5,719 nucleotides of DNA from Solirubrobacteraceae bacterium (GTDB taxonomy: Bacteria > Actinomycetota > Thermoleophilia > Solirubrobacterales > Solirubrobacteraceae), in contig JASHQV010000081.1 in the NCBI GenBank assembly GCA_030038955.1, positions 1-5,719 on the forward strand. The letters run 5' to 3'. Each line of letters starts with the position of its first letter. Position 1 is the stretch's first letter. Below, one piece after another: positions 1-5,719 of the stretch. The position numbers were made by a program, and so were the translations under genes. The notes below the pieces were generated by a model. It made no database searches and was not told the origin of the DNA. It saw nothing but the letters and a program-made list of their open reading frames with translations.

Positions 1-755
1 ACCCCATACCGCCTCCAGGTCGACGGCAGGAACTGCATCCACCCAACCGCGCCAGCGCTCGACACGCTGAGATCACGCCCATAGTCCGTCTCGATCCAGT
101 TGATCGCAGCAAGCACCTGCCACGGCACGTCGTACTGAATCCCAGCAGCCTCATAGATCGGCAACAGAAACGGCGGAATCTGAAAGTTGTTGATGAAGAA
201 GTTGGGCACTCCGATCCGCGGTGAGCTGGGCAGCGAGAAGCTGTAGGTCGGGTTCGCCGCGGTCGGGACGCCGCCGGGTCCTGTCTGCTTCGGCTGGGCG
301 ACGCTGGCGTGCTTGCTCGTCCGCTTCTTACTGGAGGAGTGCCTGCTGCTCGATGAGGAGTGATGGCTGCTCGAGGAGGAGTGCTTGGAGTGCTTTCTGC
401 CCGAACTCGAACCCTTAGGTTTAGATTTATGCTTGGTCGTCGGCTTGGTCGAGGTGGGCGAGGTCGTGGTCCCCGTCGTGGTGGTCGTGGTTGTGGTCGT
501 CGTGGTTGTCGTCGTGCTCGTTGGCGAGCACGACTCGGTCTCCGACGCGACGGTGCCCTTGATCGGCAGCGGAATCGAGGAGAGCGGCGTGCCGGGGGGT
601 ACGCTGACGGTGAACGTCTCCTTCTGCCCGGTCACCAGCGTGACCGTGATCGTGCAGGTGTCGGCCTCTGCTGCGGCGACGGGAATCGCGGCCAGCGCGA
701 CGATCGCCGCGGCGAGCGCAAGCAGCCACATCAACGGCTTTTGCCGGATGATCAC
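1..755 (-). CDS. Secreted lytic transglycosylase, N-terminal part (3' end beyond window)
   Basis: Predicted to cleave the MurNAc-GlcNAc glycan bond of peptidoglycan outside the membrane. From a GTG start at 755 the 251 visible residues read: short basic n-region (MIIRQKP) and hydrophobic core to about residue 28, with cleavage likely near 29-31; a small beta-rich segment with Cys34 and Cys76, which could form a disulfide; 14 consecutive Thr at 81-94; a His/Ser/Lys/Arg-rich linker at about 104-150; then the catalytic domain. The motif AAINWIETDYGR places the probable catalytic Glu at 222, and GAVGWMQFLPSTW (235-247) is the hallmark of SLT/MltB-type transglycosylases. GTG 755 is preferred because GGGAGG lies 9 nt upstream. 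An in-frame ATG at 788 has no such site and would put 11 polar residues before the signal peptide. The gene is divergent from its right-hand neighbours and continues past the left edge. The family is clear, but the exact subfamily and C-terminus cannot be seen. Confidence 0.9.
   Translation of the reverse strand, partial: MIIRQKPLMWLLALAAAIVALAAIPVAAAEADTCTITVTLVTGQKETFTVSVPPGTPLSSIPLPIKGTVASETESCSPTSTTTTTTTTTTTTTTGTTTSPTSTKPTTKHKSKPKGSSSGRKHSKHSSSSSHHSSSSSRHSSSKKRTSKHASVAQPKQTGPGGVPTAANPTYSFSLPSSPRIGVPNFFINNFQIPPFLLPIYEAAGIQYDVPWQVLAAINWIETDYGRDLSVSSAGAVGWMQFLPSTWRRYG
342..383 (-). repeat. Two 21-bp tandem units encoding a Ser/His linker repeat
   Basis: Two adjacent 21-bp units (342-362 and 363-383) match at 17 of 21 positions. 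They encode heptads of the form H-S-S-S-S-S-[HR], part of the stretch HSSSSSHHSSSSSRHSSS. Partial copies of the CACTCC start of the unit occur on both sides. The repeat has expanded the flexible cationic linker before the catalytic domain. A wall-binding or metal-binding role for the histidines is only a guess. Confidence 0.8.
474..515 (-). repeat. ACN codon run encoding 14 threonines
   Basis: Fourteen consecutive threonine codons (mixed ACG, ACC and ACA) separate the two-cysteine domain from the basic linker of the secreted transglycosylase. Thr-rich tracts in exported actinobacterial proteins usually act as extended wall-spanning linkers and may be O-mannosylated; that role is inferred. Mixed codons suggest selection for the residue rather than very recent slippage. 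Confidence 0.85.
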
Positions 756-764
756 GTGTCCCGT

Positions 765-770
765 CCTCCC
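765..770 (-). promoter_or_regulatory. Ribosome binding site deciding the GTG start
   Basis: On the minus strand the site reads GGGAGG, 9 nt before GTG at 755. It lies inside the frame that would be translated from the upstream ATG at 788, so it argues for the shorter protein. The shorter start also gives a standard signal peptide. Confidence 0.75.
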
Positions 771-841
771 GCCTGATCGTCTGCTCATGGTGCGCAACGT
801 CGCATCCGTGGCGACAGCACCGACGGTACTGACCGGCTCTC

Positions 842-881
842 GGGTTTGCAACGGGGAACCGACGGGGGCACCCGTTGACCC
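842..881 (-). other. Bulged stem-loop in presumed leader of the transglycosylase gene
   Basis: GGGT (842-845) pairs with ACCC (878-881) and CAACGGG (849-855) pairs with CCCGTTG (871-877). This gives 11 base pairs interrupted by one 3-nt bulge, around a 15-nt loop. It lies about 90 bp upstream of the GTG start and would be in the 5' leader if transcription begins further upstream. It has no T-run, so it is not a standard intrinsic terminator. In GC-rich DNA a stem of this size can arise by chance. Confidence 0.4.
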
Positions 882-1005
882 TCGTCCTCGCCACGGTCGC
901 CGAAGACCGTCGTCGTCACCCCGGCTACTGCGCATCGTGTTCCTATCGAATCCCCAATGGCTGGGCAACGATAACGTGCCGACCAGCGGTCAACTGTGAA
1001 CATAG

Positions 1006-1155
1006 GGGGTCGTGACCGAATTATTTGCGGCTCCGACGGCATCTGGACGTGACTGGCAGCCCCGGCTCACCCTCAGAGGCGCCAGGTATCCTCGTGGCGA
1101 GCCGGGGCTGCCCCAGCCACTCGCCGGATTCCACAGCTAATTCGGTCACGACCCC
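1006..1155. repeat. 150-bp nested inverted repeat
   Basis: The outer arms are a perfect 18-bp inverted repeat: 1006-1023 is the exact reverse complement of TAATTCGGTCACGACCCC at 1138-1155. Inside lies a second perfect inverted repeat of 14 bp, GGCAGCCCCGGCTC at 1055-1068 and its complement at 1099-1112, with a 30-bp centre. The segments between inner and outer arms (1024-1054 and 1113-1137) keep weak complementarity, so the unit looks like one long imperfect foldback. The right arm ends 3 bp before the ribosome binding site of the coiled-coil gene. No target-site duplication is visible at the ends. It could be a MITE-like element, a structured RNA or a paired operator; the sequence alone does not decide. 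Confidence 0.85.
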
Positions 1156-1158
1156 ATC

Positions 1159-1164
1159 GAGGTG
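1159..1164 (+). promoter_or_regulatory. Ribosome binding site of the coiled-coil gene
   Basis: GAGGTG lies 9 nt before ATG at 1174. An in-frame GTG at 1162 overlaps this site and is therefore unlikely to be the start, although it would lengthen the protein by only four residues. Confidence 0.75.
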
Positions 1165-1173
1165 CAGAGACTA

Positions 1174-1641
1174 ATGACCAGCGACGACAAGGGCCTGCGG
1201 GAGCGGCTCGCGAGGCAGGGCGAAGAGGCTATCGGGAAGGTGGCGCAGGAGCTGTTGGAGAGCCCCGTGGTCAGCGGCGCCCTGTCGGCCGCGTTCCAGT
1301 CCCGCGAGCGGGCGGTACGCGCCCAGGAGCTGGCGATGGGCGCGCTCAACCTGCCATCGGCCAGTGATCTGGAGCGGCTCACGCGGCGGCTGCGCGGGGT
1401 CTCCCAGCGGCTCGAGGGGATCGAGGACTCGCTCGACGGTGTCCAGCAGCGGATCGACTCGCTCGGCTCGGCGGACGATCTCGAGCAGCGCCTGAGCGCG
1501 ATCGAGCAGGCGCTCGCACGGATCGAGGGGCAGCTGGCCACCGCGTCCGCCGGCTCGGACGCCGCTGCCGGCGCCAGGTCGGGCTCGCGAGCGAGCGGCT
1601 CCGGCGTCAGCCCAGGGGCGCGCGCGAGCGACCGAGATTAA
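1174..1641 (+). CDS. Small coiled-coil protein of unknown function
   Basis: A 155-residue, probably cytoplasmic protein with no signal peptide or membrane segment. Residues 1-60 look helical and amphipathic (containing SPVVSGALSAAF) and end in NLPSASDLERL. From about 62 to 121 there is a clear coiled coil: Leu/Ile/Val at 66, 69, 73, 76, 80, 83, 87, 90, 94 and 97 follow perfect a/d heptad spacing. A second register follows at 103, 107, 110, 114, 117 and 121. The last 34 residues are Ala/Gly/Ser/Arg-rich and probably disordered. The helical head, the NLP-x-S-D link and the coiled coil recall phasin-like or PHA-synthase accessory proteins, but this resemblance is weak and no function is assigned. 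The start at ATG 1174 is set by GAGGTG 9 nt upstream. The gene is 128 bp from the downstream synthetase with no evident terminator between, so co-transcription is possible. Confidence 0.8.
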   Translation: MTSDDKGLRERLARQGEEAIGKVAQELLESPVVSGALSAAFQSRERAVRAQELAMGALNLPSASDLERLTRRLRGVSQRLEGIEDSLDGVQQRIDSLGSADDLEQRLSAIEQALARIEGQLATASAGSDAAAGARSGSRASGSGVSPGARASDRD

Positions 1642-1769
1642 CCGGCGGCTAACCCACTGCTCACAAGGATTGCCTGAGTCCTTTAGGGGCTCTTCCGACG
1701 GCGTTTAGGGGTCCTTCCAGCCCCTTGTCGATAGTCGTCCTGGGGCAACGACACGAATTATCCGTGAGC
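1642..1769 (+). other. Upstream region of the Pls-like synthetase, 128 bp
   Basis: The gap between the coiled-coil gene and the synthetase has lower GC than its flanks. It carries a direct repeat (1682-1696 and 1704-1718), a short stem AAGGA/TCCTT (1665-1682), a stem AGGGG/CCCCT (1707-1725) and a short dyad GTCGT/ACGAC (1734-1738 and 1748-1752). No canonical -35/-10 pair and no strong Shine-Dalgarno before ATG 1770 were found. No hairpin is followed by a T-run, so there is no evident intrinsic terminator. Confidence 0.55.
1682..1718 (+). promoter_or_regulatory. Direct repeat TTTAGGGG-nn-CTTCC, 22 bp apart, possible regulator site
   Basis: Two 15-bp copies, 1682-1696 and 1704-1718, agree at 13 positions. 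They start 22 bp apart, about two DNA helical turns, so both would face the same side of the helix. They lie about 50-90 bp before the synthetase start, a typical distance for activator or response-regulator sites. Binding is inferred from arrangement only. The second copy also overlaps one arm of a short AGGGG/CCCCT stem. Confidence 0.45.
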
Positions 1770-4700
1770 ATGCAGTCCGCGACAGATACCTCCCGACCGG
1801 GGACACGACCCGAGCAACGCGACGGGTCCGAGCGGTCTGCCGCGTCCGAGGGGCCCGCCGAGTCCGAGCATCCGATCGTCCTCCGCGGCCGTCCCGCGGT
1901 GCTGGTCGCGGACGAGCCGCCGCGCTGGTGCCCGGGCGAGCGCCTCGAGCACCTGTTCGAGGCCCGCTGCGATGCGCTGCCGGAGCACGCGCTGGCGGTG
2001 GATGGGCCGGCCGGCTCGATCACCTACCGCGGGCTCGACGCGCGCGCCAACCAGCTCGCCCGCCAGCTCGCGCTCAGCGCCGGGCTGCGTCCGGGGTCGC
2101 GCGTGGCGCTGCTGCTCGACCGACCGCTCGACGTGTACGTGGCGATGCTGGCGGTGCTGAAGGCGCACGGGGTGTACGTTCCGCTCGACGTCGGACTGCC
2201 GCCAAGCCGGCTCGGCTTCATCCTCGACGATGCCGGCGCCGAGCTGGTGCTCGCCGGCGGCACGCATCTCGCGGCCGCTTTGAGCGAAGCGCCGCCGACC
2301 ACCAGGGTCATCTATCTTGCTCAACTAGAGGCTGAGGCTGCGGCGCAGCCCGCCGATCGACTCGAGCCGCGCGAGCTCGCACCGCCCGGGGACGAGCGGG
2401 CGTGTCCGGCCGACGCGCTCGGCATCCGTGCCAGCGAGCCCCTCGCCGGCGAGCTGTGCTACGTGATCTACACGTCGGGGACCACCGGCCGCCCCAAGGG
2501 CGTGGCGATCTCGCACGCGAGCATCTGCAACTTCGTCCGCGTCGCCGGCGAGGTCTACGGCGTGCGCTCGGACGACCGCATGTATCAGGGCCTGACGATC
2601 GCCTTCGACTTCTCGGTGGAGGAGATCTGGGTCGCCTGGATGGCCGGCGCGACGCTCGTCCCCAAGCCGACTCCGGCGGCCCTGGTCGGCGAGGAGCTGC
2701 GCGCGTTCCTCGGCGAGCACCGCGTCACCGCCCTGTGCGCGGTGCCCAGCCTGCTCGAGACGATCGACTGCGAGCTGCCGGGACTGCGCTTCGTGCTGGT
2801 CTCGGGCGAGGCGTGCCCGCAGGAGCTGGTCAGACGCTGGCAGCGCCCCGGACGCCGGCTGCTCAACGTCTACGGTCCCACCGAGGCCACCGTCAGCGCG
2901 ACCCTGGCGGTGCTCGCGCCCGGGCGCGCGGTGACGATCGGCGTGCCGCTGCCCACCTACTCGGCGGTGGTGCTCGATCCCGATCGCGAGCGCGTCCTCA
3001 GCGTCGGCGAGGCGGGCGAGCTCGGGCTCGCCGGGATCGGACTGGCCGACGGCTACCTCGGCCGGCCAGAGCTGACCGCGCGCGCGTTCGTCGCTGACTT
3101 CCTGGCGCTGCCGCACAACCCGTCGGCGCGGATCTACCGCACCGGAGACCTCGTGCGGCTGTTGGAGTCCGGCGAGCTGGAGCACCTCGGCCGCATCGAC
3201 ACGCAGGTGAAGCTGCGGGGCTATCGGATCGAGCTGGGCGAGATCGAGGCCGTGCTCCGCTCGCTGCCGGGGGTCGCGCAGGTGGCGCTCACCGTCCACG
3301 AGGCCGCCCCCGGCGTGCCCGAGCTGGCCGCCTACTACACGTCCCGCCAGGACCACCAGCTGCCGCCGGACGAGGACCACCAGCTGCCGGCGGGGCAAGA
3401 CCGCCAGCTGCCGCCGGACGAGGACCGCCAGCTGCCGGCGGGGGAGGACCACCAGCTGCCGCCGAACGGCAACCGCCAGCTGCAGCCGGAGGACCTGCTC
3501 GTCCAGCTCCGCGAGCGGCTTCCCGCCTACATGGTTCCCGCGTACCTCGAGCCGATCGCGGCGATGCCGCTGATGTCCAGCGGCAAGCTGGACCGGCGGG
3601 CGTTGCCGCGGCCGCGGCGTCGGCGCCTGGCTGCGCCCGACGCCGATGCGTACGCGCCACCGGAGACTGAGCTCGAGGCGCTGCTCGCCCGCGAGCTGGC
3701 CGAGGTTCTGGGGGTGGAGCGGATCTCGGTGGACAGCCACTTCTTCGAGGTGCTCGGGGCCAACTCGCTGCTGATGGCGCGGCTGCTCGCGCGGCTTCGC
3801 CGTCCCGAGGCGCTCGGCCGCGCCGTGTCGATGCGCGACGTCTACCTGCATCCGACCGTGCGGACGCTGGCGGCCGCGCTGGCGGCGCCGGCGGCACCGC
3901 TGCCTGGGATCACCGTCGTCGGCGCAGATCAGCCGCAGCTGCCCGAAAGCTCCGGCGCGCCGCACCGGCGACTGTGCGGGCTCCTGCAGCTGGCCTGCGC
4001 GCTCGTGTGCGTGGCCACGGTGTCGATCCTGATCGACAGCCTCAGCGGCTGGATCTCCGGCGCCCACTCGCCTCTGGAGCTGCTGTCACGAGCGCTCGTC
4101 GCGGGCGCCGCCTGCCTGTTCGGCCTCGGGCTCGCGCCGGTGGCGGTCAAGTGGATCCTGATCGGCCGCTGGCGGCCCGAGCGGTTCCCGATCTGGAGCT
4201 TCAGATACCTGCGGTTCTGGCTCGTCAAGACGCTGTCGGTGCTCAACCCGCTGCCGCACCTGCTGGCGGACACGCCCCTGTATCCCCTCTACCTGCGCGC
4301 GATGGGAGCACGCGTCGGCGACGGCGTCCTGATCCTCTCCCAGCACATCCCGGTGTGCACGGACGTGCTCAGCATCGGCTCGGGGTCGGTGATCGGACGC
4401 GATGCCTACCTCAATGGCTACCGAGCCCGCGGCGGGATGATCGAGATCGGTCCGGTCGAGATCGGGCCGGGCGCGTTCGTCGGCGAACGCTGCGTGCTCG
4501 ACATCGACACTCGGATCGGCGCTGACGCACAGCTCGGGCACGCCTCGTCGCTGCTGGCCGGACAGGCCGTGCCCGCGGGCGCCTGCTGGAACGGCTCGCC
4601 GGCGCAGCCCGCCGCCGACGGCTACGACTACCGAACCGTCCCGCCGCTGCCGCTCAGCCGGCTCCGGCAGGTCCGCTACGCCGCGACCCGGCTGCTGATC

Positions 4701-5719
4701 CTGCTGCTGATCGCCGGACCCCTGGAGGCGCTGCTCGGGATCGTGCTGATCGGCCACCCCAGCTGGATCGAGCGACTCGGTCCGACATGGCTGTTCGCAC
4801 TGCCCGCCCTGGTGGTCGCCGGGATCGTGCTGCTCAGCCTGGCGCTGGCCGCCGGCGGATCGCGGCTGCTCGCGCGGCTGCTCGAGCCCGGTCGTCCGTA
4901 TCCCCTGTACGGATCGCGCTACGCGATCCAGCGGATGCTCGCGCTAGTCGCCAACAACACCCTGCTGACCGGTCTGCTCGGCGACAGCGTCGCGATCGTC
5001 CACTACCTGCGGCTGCTCGGCTATCGCTTCGGAACGATCGAGCAGACCGGCTCCAACTTCGGCCTCGACGTCAAGCAGGACGTGCCGACGCTCAGCCACA
5101 TAGGTACCGGCACGATGGCCTCGGACGGGCTGTCGATCGCAGGCGCGGAGTTCTCCAGCAGCTCGTTCAGGGTCCGGCCGGTGGTGATCGGCCGGCACAA
5201 CTACGTCGGCAACACGATCACCTTCCCACCGGGCGCGCGCACCGGCGACAACGTCCTGTTCGCGACCAAGGCGATGGTGCCGCTGGCCGGTCCCGTCCGC
5301 CACGACGTCGGCCTGCTCGGCTCGCCGTGCATCGAGATCCCCCGGACGGTGCGGCGCGACCAGGAGCTCGTGGGTCGCCTCGAGCCCGCCGAGCGAGCGC
5401 GCCGTCTGGCGGCCAAGACCCGGCACAACCTCGTGACGATGGCGCTGCACCTGCTGGTCGACTACCTGCTGATCCTCGGCTGGATCGCAGTCGCGAGCGC
5501 GCCGCTGGGCGGCACCGGCCTGCGCGACTGGGCCGGCGGCGCGGCCTCGCTGCTGCTCGAGGCGAGCCTGATGCTGGCGCTGTTCGTGCTCGCTGAGCGC
5601 GCCGTCACCGGCTTCCGGCGCCTGCGGCCTCGCTCGTGCTCGATCCTGCAGATCGACTTCTGGCGCCACGAGCGCTACTGGAAGGTGGCGCCGACCAACT
5701 ACGTTCGGCTGCTCGACGG
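1770..5719 (+). CDS. Pls-like membrane NRPS: adenylation, carrier, beta-helix domains (3' end beyond window)
   Basis: Predicted to activate an amino acid with ATP, load it on its own carrier and polymerise it iteratively at the membrane, as epsilon-poly-L-lysine synthetase does. The 1316 visible codons show: a polar N-terminal tail (1-40); an adenylation domain with ITYR (84), YTSGTTGRPKG (234), FDFSVEE (279), NVYGPTE (366), YRTGDL and GRIDTQVKLRGYRIELGEIE, and SGKLDR with Lys606; an 8-residue repeat insert (528-574); a carrier domain with GANSLL, pantetheine Ser666; helices at about 735-757 and 775-797; beta-helix domain 1 (843-947); helices 975-994 and 1007-1028; domain 2 (about 1062-1190, with EQTGSNFG and SDGLS); helices 1222-1243 and 1257-1275; then FWRHERYWK, which precedes domain 3 in this family. 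There is no condensation or thioesterase domain of the usual type, which is normal here. ATG 1770 is chosen; GTG 1764 is a possible alternative, and neither has a clear Shine-Dalgarno. The product is unknown. Confidence 0.95.
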   Translation, partial: MQSATDTSRPGTRPEQRDGSERSAASEGPAESEHPIVLRGRPAVLVADEPPRWCPGERLEHLFEARCDALPEHALAVDGPAGSITYRGLDARANQLARQLALSAGLRPGSRVALLLDRPLDVYVAMLAVLKAHGVYVPLDVGLPPSRLGFILDDAGAELVLAGGTHLAAALSEAPPTTRVIYLAQLEAEAAAQPADRLEPRELAPPGDERACPADALGIRASEPLAGELCYVIYTSGTTGRPKGVAISHASICNFVRVAGEVYGVRSDDRMYQGLTIAFDFSVEEIWVAWMAGATLVPKPTPAALVGEELRAFLGEHRVTALCAVPSLLETIDCELPGLRFVLVSGEACPQELVRRWQRPGRRLLNVYGPTEATVSATLAVLAPGRAVTIGVPLPTYSAVVLDPDRERVLSVGEAGELGLAGIGLADGYLGRPELTARAFVADFLALPHNPSARIYRTGDLVRLLESGELEHLGRIDTQVKLRGYRIELGEIEAVLRSLPGVAQVALTVHEAAPGVPELAAYYTSRQDHQLPPDEDHQLPAGQDRQLPPDEDRQLPAGEDHQLPPNGNRQLQPEDLLVQLRERLPAYMVPAYLEPIAAMPLMSSGKLDRRALPRPRRRRLAAPDADAYAPPETELEALLARELAEVLGVERISVDSHFFEVLGANSLLMARLLARLRRPEALGRAVSMRDVYLHPTVRTLAAALAAPAAPLPGITVVGADQPQLPESSGAPHRRLCGLLQLACALVCVATVSILIDSLSGWISGAHSPLELLSRALVAGAACLFGLGLAPVAVKWILIGRWRPERFPIWSFRYLRFWLVKTLSVLNPLPHLLADTPLYPLYLRAMGARVGDGVLILSQHIPVCTDVLSIGSGSVIGRDAYLNGYRARGGMIEIGPVEIGPGAFVGERCVLDIDTRIGADAQLGHASSLLAGQAVPAGACWNGSPAQPAADGYDYRTVPPLPLSRLRQVRYAATRLLILLLIAGPLEALLGIVLIGHPSWIERLGPTWLFALPALVVAGIVLLSLALAAGGSRLLARLLEPGRPYPLYGSRYAIQRMLALVANNTLLTGLLGDSVAIVHYLRLLGYRFGTIEQTGSNFGLDVKQDVPTLSHIGTGTMASDGLSIAGAEFSSSSFRVRPVVIGRHNYVGNTITFPPGARTGDNVLFATKAMVPLAGPVRHDVGLLGSPCIEIPRTVRRDQELVGRLEPAERARRLAAKTRHNLVTMALHLLVDYLLILGWIAVASAPLGGTGLRDWAGGAASLLLEASLMLALFVLAERAVTGFRRLRPRSCSILQIDFWRHERYWKVAPTNYVRLLD
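3351..3491 (+). repeat. Six 24-bp in-frame tandem repeats within the adenylation domain
   Basis: Units begin at 3351, 3375, 3399, 3423, 3447 and 3471 (the last shortened and diverged) and encode D-[HR]-Q-L-P-[PA]-x-x. Units ending in PDE alternate with units ending in AGQ or AGE, giving a 48-bp higher-order period. Unit 1 and unit 3 differ at a single base. Each unit carries the palindrome CAGCTG. The array adds about 40 acidic, Pro/Gln-rich residues between the A8 core motif and the LPAYMVP motif, where family members usually have a short loop. The near absence of silent differences points to recent expansion by slippage or unequal recombination. Confidence 0.95.

Larger units (their letters stand above)
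756..1173. other. Divergent intergenic region, 418 bp
   Basis: The region holds the upstream sequences of the minus-strand transglycosylase and the plus-strand coiled-coil gene. It contains the ribosome binding sites of both genes, a bulged stem at 842-881, a 6-bp hairpin with a GCCGAA loop at 893-910, and the nested inverted repeat at 1006-1155. No convincing -35/-10 pair with normal spacing was found on either strand. TTGACC at 993-988 (minus) is a good -35 match, but the nearest TATCGT is only about 14 nt away. No tRNA or convincing small protein gene was found. Confidence 0.7.

Noticed and set aside
385..999. Plus-strand frame with a run of valines
   Set aside because: The valine run is the complement of the threonine codons of the transglycosylase linker. 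The minus-strand frame has a signal peptide and a recognisable catalytic domain; this one has neither.
789..1005. c-di-AMP (ydaO-type) riboswitch before the transglycosylase gene
   Set aside because: The context would fit, but the conserved core segments of that riboswitch could not be found on the minus strand.
785..1042. Minus-strand 85-residue reading frame whose stop overlaps the ATG at 788
   Set aside because: It starts inside the nested inverted repeat, has no ribosome binding site, and has an arginine/proline-rich composition typical of random GC-rich frames. The ATG it overlaps is probably not a real start.
1707..1725. Intrinsic terminator after the coiled-coil gene
   Set aside because: The AGGGG/CCCCT stem is only 5 bp and is followed by TTGTCG, not a T-run, so it does not meet the usual pattern.
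3351..3491. CRISPR array
   Set aside because: The 24-bp units are contiguous, without spacers, keep the reading frame and lie inside a conserved coding domain; this is a coding tandem repeat.
2325..4067. Long stop-free minus-strand frame opposite the synthetase
   Set aside because: It is antisense to strongly conserved adenylation and carrier motifs. Its Arg/Gln/His-rich composition and repeat-derived pattern are those of a shadow frame in GC-rich DNA.

Overview
The window is GC-rich, densely coding DNA. Codon use, protein types and gene spacing suggest an actinobacterial-type genome, perhaps of the Thermoleophilia/Solirubrobacterales kind. That placement is an inference from overall style, not from a marker gene. 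Three protein-coding genes are supported, and two of them run off the window edges.

From the left edge to about 755, on the minus strand, lies the N-terminal part of a secreted lytic transglycosylase. It has a signal peptide, a small two-cysteine domain, a poly-threonine tract, a His/Ser/Lys-rich linker and the start of a transglycosylase catalytic domain. The 418-base intergenic region that follows separates it from divergent plus-strand genes. This region contains a striking nested inverted repeat of 150 bp (1006-1155), with perfect 18-bp outer arms and perfect 14-bp inner arms. It also contains a smaller stem (842-881) in the presumed leader of the transglycosylase gene.

On the plus strand, 1174-1641 encodes a small coiled-coil protein of unknown function. 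After a 128-bp gap containing a 22-bp-phased direct repeat, a very large gene starts at 1770 and is still open at the right edge (1316 codons seen). It encodes a membrane-bound, single-module NRPS-like synthetase of the epsilon-poly-lysine synthetase (Pls) architecture: adenylation domain, carrier domain, then pairs of membrane helices alternating with left-handed beta-helix domains. Two such domains are complete and the third is about to begin at the window edge. Enzymes of this architecture activate an amino acid, load it on their own carrier domain and iteratively join monomers into a short homopolymer at the membrane. The monomer here is unknown.

The most distinctive features of this copy are an in-frame array of six 24-bp repeats inserted into the C-terminal part of the adenylation domain, an acidic residue in the substrate pocket, and apparent loss of two histidines in the first beta-helix domain. 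The two divergent sides share no obvious pathway. A link between a cationic homopolymer and cell-wall remodelling is possible but speculative.
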